Of a stretch of 13,297 bases of DNA, positions 8,159 to 13,297 are shown piece by piece. The first letter of the stretch is position 1. Every line of letters begins with the position of its first letter. The notes under the pieces were generated by a model that saw nothing but the letters and a program-made list of their open reading frames with translations, searched no databases and was not told the DNA's origin. This DNA comes from an uncultured Gammaproteobacteria bacterium (GTDB lineage: Bacteria > Pseudomonadota > Gammaproteobacteria > Pseudomonadales > DT-91). The stretch is taken from contig CAKMZU010000024.1 in the NCBI GenBank assembly GCA_929200485.1, positions 1 through 13,297 of the forward strand. The letters run 5' to 3'. The translations under genes and the position numbers were made by a program.

Positions 8159-9153
8159 TGCAGGATAACGCATTACCCCCTGCTTTGTTTATCATGGGGC
8201 CAACGGCTTCGGGTAAAACCGCTTTGGCACTGGCTCTAGCCGAGAGATTGAATGGCGAGATTATTAGTGTTGATTCAGCACTGGTTTACCGAGAGATGGA
8301 TATAGGTACGGCGAAGCCAACCAGCGATGAGCTAGCCATTTGCCCTCATCATTTAATCAATATTATTGACCCTGTCGAAAGTTACTCGTCGTCAAATTTT
8401 AGAATGGATGCCCTCAAACTGATGGAAGAGATAACCGCTCGATCTAGGTTGCCTATTCTAGTCGGAGGCACCATGATGTACTTTAATCATCTATTGAAGG
8501 GGATGAGTCGGTTACCTGAAGCCAATCCTGCGATTAGAAAAGAAATTGATCTGGTTGCTCAAGAAGGTGGCTGGGCAAGCGTTCATAAGCTTCTGGCCGA
8601 AGTTGATCCAGAGTCAGCAAGACGATTGAATCCTAATGATTCTCAACGTCTGCAAAGAGCCTTGGAAGTGTACCGAATTACAGGGAAAAGTATGACAGAA
8701 CATCGGAAAGACGAGCAAAAGCAGCCGTATAAACTGCCCTATAATGTGTGTCAACTTGCCCCAAATTTTACTGAGCGATCGCAATTACATGAAAAAATTG
8801 CTGAACGATTTGAAATAATGTTGTCAAACGGCTTCGAGGATGAAGTTAGTGCGCTTCGTGCGCGAGGTGATCTTAACCTTTCTTTACCCTCAATGAGAGC
8901 TGTTGGGTATCGTCAGATGTGGATGTACCAGGAAGGCGCATACGGATATCAGGAGATGAAGGAGAAATCGTTAGCTGCGACACGGCAGTTGGCTAAAAGG
9001 CAATTTACTTGGCTGAAAAGTTGGCAGAATGTAAATTGGTTCTATACTGATGCAAATGACTGCTCAATGAATAAACAGAAGCACTTAAAAAAAATAGAAC
9101 GTGAAGCTTTGGCGTTGTTAAAGAGTTATTTTAAAGGGCGCTTAATTGAGTGA
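8158..9153 (+). CDS. miaA: tRNA dimethylallyltransferase MiaA
   Basis: MiaA transfers the dimethylallyl group from DMAPP to N6 of A37 in tRNAs reading UNN codons; MiaB and other enzymes then extend the modification. The product has 331 residues. The P-loop is GPTASGKT (14-21). SVDSALVY (37-44) carries the catalytic Asp39, followed by GTAKPT, the HHLINIIDP block (64-72), and LVGGTMMYF (101-109) with the substrate-channel Thr105. [14 protein letters not shown], a tRNA-binding element, and AVGYRQM in the C-terminal half complete the family pattern. The ATG is shared with the mutL stop (TAATG), so translation is probably coupled. The 3' end overlaps the -35 region of the hfq promoter candidate. 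Confidence 0.97.
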   Translation: MQDNALPPALFIMGPTASGKTALALALAERLNGEIISVDSALVYREMDIGTAKPTSDELAICPHHLINIIDPVESYSSSNFRMDALKLMEEITARSRLPILVGGTMMYFNHLLKGMSRLPEANPAIRKEIDLVAQEGGWASVHKLLAEVDPESARRLNPNDSQRLQRALEVYRITGKSMTEHRKDEQKQPYKLPYNVCQLAPNFTERSQLHEKIAERFEIMLSNGFEDEVSALRARGDLNLSLPSMRAVGYRQMWMYQEGAYGYQEMKEKSLAATRQLAKRQFTWLKSWQNVNWFYTDANDCSMNKQKHLKKIEREALALLKSYFKGRLIE

Positions 9154-9155
9154 CC

Positions 9156-9161
9156 TATAAT
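9156..9161 (+). promoter_or_regulatory. Candidate hfq promoter (-10 TATAAT)
   Basis: A perfect TATAAT starts two bases after the miaA stop. The -35 region falls inside the end of miaA and is A/T-rich but poor (AAAGGG at 9133-9138 at 17-base spacing). Transcription would begin near 9168 and give a leader of about 50 bases. A separate promoter for hfq inside or just after miaA is known in E. coli; this assignment is from sequence alone. Confidence 0.4.
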
Positions 9162-9164
9162 AAT

Positions 9165-9179
9165 TTAGCTTAGCTTAGC
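9165..9179. repeat. Three tandem copies of TTAGC
   Basis: TTAGC is repeated three times in perfect register (9165-9169, 9170-9174, 9175-9179) right at the predicted hfq transcription start. Because AGCT is self-complementary, the copies can pair only weakly with one another. It may be chance or a slippage-prone tract. Confidence 0.5.
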
Positions 9180-9189
9180 TTTATTTAAC

Positions 9190-9465
<276 letters not shown>

Positions 9466-9630
9466 TCGTTATTTTCCCTCTTGGCTCAATGAGAGCTTGT
9501 TAGCTGATACGTTCTCTAGCAAGAAAACAGGCGATTGTTGAGTTATTTTTCAAGCAAGCTTCAGCTAACCATTATTGTCTTAATCTGGGCGTTTTATGAC
9601 TGTCACTTTAAGAGGATTCTTAATGAGCTC

Positions 9631-9662
9631 AAATCTACGTGACAAGTAAAATTAGATTTTTT
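9631..9662 (+). terminator. Weak AT-rich terminator-like hairpin
   Basis: AAATCTA (9631-9637) and TAGATTT (9653-9659) form a perfect 7-bp stem around 15 bases, followed by TTT (9660-9662) and then G. The stem is AT-rich and the loop long, so termination would be inefficient. It could end hfq transcripts before the hflX promoter. Confidence 0.25.
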
Positions 9663-9694
9663 GCATCGTTTTTGTATTTTTACATGACTTTCTT

Positions 9695-9724
9695 GTGACA
9701 ATCGGCAAGATATTCGCATAAAAT
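9695..9724 (+). promoter_or_regulatory. Candidate sigma-70 promoter for hflX
   Basis: GTGACA (9695-9700) matches the -35 consensus at five of six bases. After an 18-base spacer, TAAAAT (9719-9724) matches the -10 at five of six. The start of transcription would be near 9731, about 23 bases before TTG 9754. No heat-shock (sigma-32) pattern was seen here. Confidence 0.55.
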
Positions 9725-9743
9725 GATTTCCTTTTTAAATGTT

Positions 9744-9756
9744 GGAGAAGTCTTTG
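9744..9756 (+). promoter_or_regulatory. Shine-Dalgarno that selects a TTG start for hflX
   Basis: GGAGAAG begins at 9744, and its GGAG core ends six bases before TTG 9754-9756. It lies downstream of the alternative ATG 9739 and so can only serve the TTG. Confidence 0.6.
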
Positions 9757-11058
9757 TTTTTTGAACGAGCCGAAGGTGGTGAAAAAGCGCTGCTTGTTCA
9801 TATTGAATCCTTGAATATTCATGAAAATGAGGATGCCTCAGAGTTTGTGCTGCTTTGTGAGTCCGCAGGTCTTGCCATTCTTGATGTAGTCAATGTGCTT
9901 CTAAAATCACCGCATCCTAAAGCGTATCTTGGCGAGGGTAAGGTGGATGAAATCGCGAGTCTTGTTGCTGGATTTGACGCGGAGGTGGTTTTGTTTAATG
10001 CTGCTTTGTCGCCAAGCCAGCAACGAAATCTTGAAGCAGCGTTACATTGCCGAGTGATAGATCGTACCGGGTTGATTCTTGATATTTTTGCTCAGCGAGC
10101 GCGGACTCATGAAGGTAAGTTGCAAGTTGAGTTGGCTCAGTTACATTATGTTCAAACTCGATTAATCCGGGGGTGGACACACCTTGAAAGACAAAAAGGG
10201 GGTATTGGACTAAGAGGTCCAGGTGAAACCCAGCTGGAAACTGATAGGCGACTGATTCGAGGGCGTATCAAAAGTATTGAAAGACGTCTTGAGAAGGTAA
10301 AAAAACAACGTCAGCAGGGGCGCCGGGGTAGAGGTAGAGCGGGAGTGCCAACCGTTGCTGTTGTAGGTTATACGAATGCTGGCAAATCTACCTTATTTAA
10401 TCAGTTAACCGAGTCGAATGTTTATGCAGCTGATCAGTTATTTGCTACTCTGGACCCCACGCTAAGGCAAATTGTTTTGCCAGGCGTTGGTGAGGTTATT
10501 TTGGCGGATACCGTGGGATTTATAAGACACTTGCCACATCGTCTGGTTGATGCCTTTAAGGCGACCCTGGAAGAAACGGTTGAAGCTGATCTATTGCTGC
10601 ACGTAGTTGACGCAGCTGCTGAAGAGCGACTGGATAATATTGATCAAGTGAATGAAGTGCTGAAAGAAATCGGTGCAGATGATAAGCGTCAGTTGATGGT
10701 TTATAACAAAATTGATTTGCTTGAAGGGGTTGTTCCTCAAATTATTCAATCTGAAGAAGATTCTGCTGCCTCTGTCTGGGTTTCAGCTAAAGAAAAGCAG
10801 GGATTTCCTTTGCTGCTAGAAGCTATCGCCTCAAGGCTTGCAGAAAAAATGTGGCGTGGTTCAGTTTGTTTGCCTGCGTCTATGGGGGATTTACGTGCTC
10901 GCCTCTATGATAGAAAGGCTATCGTTTCAGAATCTTTTGATGAGCAAGGGCAGTTTGTGTGTCAAGTCGCCATCAGTATTGATGAGCTCTCTCGAATTGA
11001 GAGGCAGCTAAATGTTGATTGGCAGTCGTTGGTGCTTGATATCGAACCCTTTGGTTAG
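9754..11058 (+). CDS. hflX: Ribosome-associated GTPase HflX
   Basis: HflX is a GTPase that binds the 50S subunit and splits stalled or heat-damaged 70S ribosomes. From TTG 9754 it has 434 residues. The N-terminal HflX domain (HPKAYLGEGK, LSPSQQRNLE, CRVIDRTGLILDIFAQRA) is followed by a helical linker with GGIGLRGPGETQLETDRR and a basic coiled stretch. The GTPase domain shows G1 GYTNAGKST (205-213), the switch region LFATLDPT, G3 DTVG (252-255), G4 NKID (318-321) and a G5-like SAK (344-346). Start choice: GGAG at 9744-9747 lies six bases before TTG 9754, and the resulting N-terminus FFERAEGGEKALLVHI fits the family. ATG 9739 has no ribosome site and would sit only about eight bases from the predicted transcript end. 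A C-terminal subdomain of about 80 residues follows the GTPase core. hflK begins 170 bases downstream. Confidence 0.95.
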   Translation: MFFERAEGGEKALLVHIESLNIHENEDASEFVLLCESAGLAILDVVNVLLKSPHPKAYLGEGKVDEIASLVAGFDAEVVLFNAALSPSQQRNLEAALHCRVIDRTGLILDIFAQRARTHEGKLQVELAQLHYVQTRLIRGWTHLERQKGGIGLRGPGETQLETDRRLIRGRIKSIERRLEKVKKQRQQGRRGRGRAGVPTVAVVGYTNAGKSTLFNQLTESNVYAADQLFATLDPTLRQIVLPGVGEVILADTVGFIRHLPHRLVDAFKATLEETVEADLLLHVVDAAAEERLDNIDQVNEVLKEIGADDKRQLMVYNKIDLLEGVVPQIIQSEEDSAASVWVSAKEKQGFPLLLEAIASRLAEKMWRGSVCLPASMGDLRARLYDRKAIVSESFDEQGQFVCQVAISIDELSRIERQLNVDWQSLVLDIEPFG

Positions 11059-11091
11059 GGTCAGAGTTGCACGCTGAGTGAGACAAACGGT

Positions 11092-11119
11092 TTGACGTAG
11101 AGTGCAAGTTGTCGATAAT
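11092..11119 (+). promoter_or_regulatory. Candidate promoter for hflK-hflC
   Basis: TTGACG (11092-11097) and GATAAT (11114-11119) each match consensus at five of six bases, with a 16-base spacer. Transcription would begin near 11126, about 100 bases before hflK. An inverted repeat TTGCAC (11067-11072) / GTGCAA (11102-11107) surrounds the -35 box, and AAACGGTTT (11086-11094) overlaps it; these could be operator-like or chance. No terminator with a T run separates hflX from hflK, so read-through is possible. Confidence 0.5.
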
Positions 11120-11228
11120 GGAAAGCCCAAGGGTGATGAAGTTGCCCCAAAGGTGTGATCTAATCATTATTTGTCATTGATGTTTTAGGGCATCAAGGCA
11201 CGTTGAGTTTTTTATAGAGGAGAAGCCA

Positions 11229-12362
11229 ATGGCTTGGAATGAGCCTGGAGGTAATAAAGAAAAAGACCCTTGGAATAATGGTGATCAAGGGCCGCCGGAT
11301 TTGGATGAGGCTTTTCGTAAGTTTAAGCAAAAATTTGGTTCAGGTGGTGGAAATAAGGGCGCTAGTGGTTCTGGTATGCCATCTTTTAGCGGTACAATGC
11401 TTGCAGTTGTATTGGTTATCGCTGCGATAGGCTGGGCGTTATTGGGTGTTTATCAGGTAGATCAACAGGAAAATGCCGTTGTTCTTCGTTTAGGTAAATA
11501 TTATCAAACTGTTCCAGCGGGTTTGAACTGGCATCCAGTATTCATTGATAAAGTTCAAAAAGTGAACGTGACTCGTGTTCGGTCAACATCATGGCGCGGC
11601 ATGATGTTAACGGAAGATGACAATATTGTTCAAATCGCCATGTCCGTTCAATGGACAGTTAAAGATCCTAAGGACTTCCTTTTAAAGGTTCGCGACCCCG
11701 AGTTATCACTTAAGCATGCTGCAGAAAGTGCGCTTCGTCATGCGGTAGGTGGTGCAGAAATGCATCAAGTGTTAACTGAAGGTCGTATGGCAATTGCTCA
11801 AGAAGTACAAGAGCGCCTTCAATCCTATCTTGATACCTATGGTGCGGGTATCTTGATTGCCAAGGTTAATATTGACGACGCTCAGCCGCCTGAGCAAGTT
11901 CAAGCCGCTTTTGATGATGTGATTCGAGCAAAAGAAGACGAGTCTCGTTTAAAAAATCAGGCTGAAACCTATCGCAATGGTTTGATTCCTGAGGCGCGAG
12001 GTTATGCAATGCGTCAGATGGAAGAAGCCAATGCTTATAAAGGTCAGATTATTGCTGAGGCAACAGGTGAAACCCAACGCTTTTTATCCTTGCTTGGTGA
12101 GTATGAAAAATCACCAAAAGTGACTCGAGAGCGTTTATATCTTGATAGTATGGAGCGTTTGTTAGGCGGGACAACAAAAGTCATGTTGGATGCAGACAGT
12201 GGCAACCTGATGTATCTGCCTTTGGATAAAATGATGGGGCAATCGTTAAACAGTACCGATAATGCTAAATCTAACTTTACGGAGTTGAGTTTGCCGAAAT
12301 CCTCAGTGCCGGCGTCTACTGGCCGTAGCTCGAATAGAAGCGTTTCTAGGGAGGCAAGATAA
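11229..12362 (+). CDS. hflK: FtsH protease modulator HflK (SPFH family)
   Basis: HflK joins HflC in a large periplasm-facing cage that encloses the membrane protease FtsH and limits its action on membrane substrates. The product has 377 residues. Residues 1-50 are a cytoplasmic Gly/Asn/Asp-rich tail beginning MAWNEPGGN, typical of HflK. One membrane helix follows at about 56-74 (TMLAVVLVIAAIGWALLGVY). The SPFH/band-7 domain runs from about 78 to 260 (VDQQENAVVLRLGKY, VPAGLNWHPVF, DDNIVQIAMSVQW). A charged coiled-coil region (AKEDESRLKNQAETY to ATGETQRFLSLL) comes next, and a Ser-rich tail ends the protein. It is slightly shorter than the 419 residues of E. coli. GAGGAG at 11217-11222 is six bases from ATG 11229. 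The stop overlaps the hflC start by one base. Confidence 0.96.
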   Translation: MAWNEPGGNKEKDPWNNGDQGPPDLDEAFRKFKQKFGSGGGNKGASGSGMPSFSGTMLAVVLVIAAIGWALLGVYQVDQQENAVVLRLGKYYQTVPAGLNWHPVFIDKVQKVNVTRVRSTSWRGMMLTEDDNIVQIAMSVQWTVKDPKDFLLKVRDPELSLKHAAESALRHAVGGAEMHQVLTEGRMAIAQEVQERLQSYLDTYGAGILIAKVNIDDAQPPEQVQAAFDDVIRAKEDESRLKNQAETYRNGLIPEARGYAMRQMEEANAYKGQIIAEATGETQRFLSLLGEYEKSPKVTRERLYLDSMERLLGGTTKVMLDADSGNLMYLPLDKMMGQSLNSTDNAKSNFTELSLPKSSVPASTGRSSNRSVSREAR

Positions 12363-13234
12363 TGTCAGGAAAAGCGACCGCTTTTATTGTTCTCTTATTA
12401 ATTGTTGTTCTGGGTCTGGCTAGCAGTATTTATATTGTTAATGAGGCTGAACGGGCAGTGAAGTTAAAGTTTGGTGAGGTGGTTGAGGCAGATGTTCCAC
12501 CGGGGGCTCACTTCAAAATACCGCTGGTTAACCAAATTCGTAAGTTTGATGGCCGTATTCAAACCTTGAATGCAACGCCTGAGCGATTTTTGACCATTGA
12601 GAAGAAGTCGTTGATTGTAGACTCCTATGCCAAGTGGCGCATTAAGAATGTGCAAAAGTACTACACCACAACCAATGGTGAAGAAATGCGTGCCAATGCC
12701 TTGTTGGCTCAGCGCATTAATGCAGGCCTTAGAAATGAATTCGGTGCACTGGATATGCATGAGGTAGTTTCTGGAAAGCGTGACGAGTTGATGGAATCAC
12801 TAACGACTAAAATTAACAAGGTTGCTTTAGCAGAATTTGGTATTGAAGTCATTGATATTCGGGTTAAGCAGGTAGACTTGCCGAAGGATGTTAGGCAATC
12901 TGTATTCGATCGAATGAATACTGAACGTGAGCGCGAGGCTCGCGAACATCGCTCAAGAGGGCGTGAAATGGCGGAAGGTATTCGAGCATCTGCAGATCGT
13001 GAGAAGGTGATCATTGAATCTGAAGCTTATCGAGATGCCGAGGTAATCAAAGGTCAGGGCGATGCAAAAGCTGCTGAAATTTATGCTAAGGCGTATAATA
13101 AGAACGCTGAGTTTTATTCATTCTGGCGCAGTTTGGCAGCCTATGAAGAAAGCTTCAAAGCTTCTGATAATCTCATGCTAGTCAAGCCTGAGAGTGACTT
13201 CTTCCGTTATCTGAAAGATAAAAAAGGCAAATAG
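12362..13234 (+). CDS. hflC: FtsH protease modulator HflC (SPFH family)
   Basis: HflC is the second subunit of the HflKC cage around FtsH. The product has 290 residues, close to the length in Pseudomonas and shorter than the 334 of E. coli. A single N-terminal membrane helix (about 6-26, TAFIVLLLIVVLGLASSIYIV) is followed directly by the SPFH domain (EAERAVKLKFGEVV, VPPGAHFKIPLV, DSYAKWRIKNVQKYY, FGIEVIDIRVKQVDLP). The long charged helix (MNTEREREAREHRSRGREMAEG to KGQGDAKAAEIYAKAY) is the coiled coil that packs against HflK. The C-terminus holds YSFWRSLAAYEES. AGGGAGG at 12348-12354 lies seven bases before ATG 12362, and the TAATG overlap with hflK ties translation of the two partners together, fitting their equal stoichiometry. 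Confidence 0.97.
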   Translation: MSGKATAFIVLLLIVVLGLASSIYIVNEAERAVKLKFGEVVEADVPPGAHFKIPLVNQIRKFDGRIQTLNATPERFLTIEKKSLIVDSYAKWRIKNVQKYYTTTNGEEMRANALLAQRINAGLRNEFGALDMHEVVSGKRDELMESLTTKINKVALAEFGIEVIDIRVKQVDLPKDVRQSVFDRMNTEREREAREHRSRGREMAEGIRASADREKVIIESEAYRDAEVIKGQGDAKAAEIYAKAYNKNAEFYSFWRSLAAYEESFKASDNLMLVKPESDFFRYLKDKKGK

Positions 13235-13297
13235 CCTGAAAGTTAAAAAGCTAAATAGCATTTAACGCTCGAACCTTTCAAAATAACGAGGTATAAT
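13235..13297. other. Non-coding tail after hflC
   Basis: No coding frame or clear terminator is seen; a 4-bp hairpin GCTA-aa-TAGC near 13250 is too weak. The window ends in GAGG (13288-13291) and TATAAT (13292-13297). These could be a ribosome site for a gene starting just past the edge or a -10 box, and the missing bases decide which. In related genomes DUF2065, hisZ and purA come next. Confidence 0.4.

Larger units (their letters stand above)
9466..9738. other. Non-coding gap between hfq and hflX with inverted repeats
   Basis: This 273-base stretch has no gene-sized frame. CTTGTTAG (9496-9503) can pair with CTAGCAAG (9516-9523), with one G-T pair. Alternatively GTTAGCTGA (9499-9507) pairs perfectly with TCAGCTAAC (9561-9569). 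The two folds share 9499-9503, so they exclude each other. Downstream are a tiny frame (ATG 9623 to TAA 9649, MSSNLRDK) with AGAGGA six bases before its start, a weak terminator-like hairpin and the hflX promoter. It may contain the hfq 3' end, a leader, or a small RNA; none is proven. Confidence 0.5.

Noticed and set aside
11239..11430. 63-codon plus-strand frame within hflK
   Set aside because: It overlaps the hflK N-terminal and membrane region out of frame and has no ribosome site or recognisable sequence.
12464..13014. Two overlapping minus-strand frames of about 100 codons opposite hflC
   Set aside because: They lie wholly opposite a strongly conserved gene, resemble no known family and contain low-complexity Ser/Arg composition expected of antisense shadow frames.
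13292..13297. TATAAT at the right edge as a promoter
   Set aside because: No convincing -35 lies 16-18 bases upstream, and GAGG just before it could equally be a ribosome site for a gene starting past the edge.

Overview
The window is ordinary gammaproteobacterial chromosome. It carries a well-known block of housekeeping genes in the order parC (3' end only) - serB - queG (opposite strand) - nnr - tsaE - amiB - mutL - miaA - hfq - hflX - hflK - hflC. The protein sequences are closest, from memory, to Pseudomonas and Oceanospirillales-type families: a short 81-residue Hfq with the rim sequence RKER, a MutL carrying an endonuclease motif ([12 protein letters not shown]), and a HflX that begins FFER. 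Base composition is moderate and slightly AT-rich by eye. A marine Oceanospirillales-like organism fits, but I cannot fix the genus. I see no insertion sequence, prophage, tRNA, rRNA or CRISPR, and no sign of recent transfer.

Left part (1-2855). The window opens inside the DNA-binding C-terminal domain of ParC. After an 88-base spacer with a perfect inverted repeat comes serB (phosphoserine phosphatase). serB runs tail-to-tail into queG (epoxyqueuosine reductase, minus strand), with only four bases between the stop codons. queG and nnr are divergent. The best queG promoter lies inside the first codons of nnr.

Central operon (2898-9465). nnr (NAD(P)HX epimerase/dehydratase), tsaE (t6A37 tRNA modification), amiB (septal peptidoglycan amidase), mutL (mismatch repair) and miaA (i6A37 tRNA modification) are tightly packed, with gaps or overlaps of -4 to about 30 bases. 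They look co-transcribed. hfq follows miaA but has its own perfect TATAAT -10 box and a strong ribosome binding site.

Right part (9466-13297). A 273-base non-coding gap separates hfq from hflX. It holds inverted repeats, a tiny open reading frame with a well-placed Shine-Dalgarno, a weak terminator-like hairpin and a good promoter. hflX most likely starts at a TTG codon. A second promoter precedes hflK-hflC, which overlap by one base and encode the membrane SPFH partners of the FtsH protease. The last 63 bases are non-coding. In related genomes the block continues with a DUF2065 gene, hisZ and purA, but none of these is visible here.

Functionally, three genes modify tRNA anticodon loops (queG at position 34; tsaE and miaA at position 37). 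hfq, hflX and hflKC govern RNA, ribosome and membrane-protein quality. parC, mutL and amiB serve chromosome and cell-division upkeep. I found no convincing novel system. The most useful leads are the MutL nuclease motif, the HflX start codon and the leader-like region upstream of hflX.
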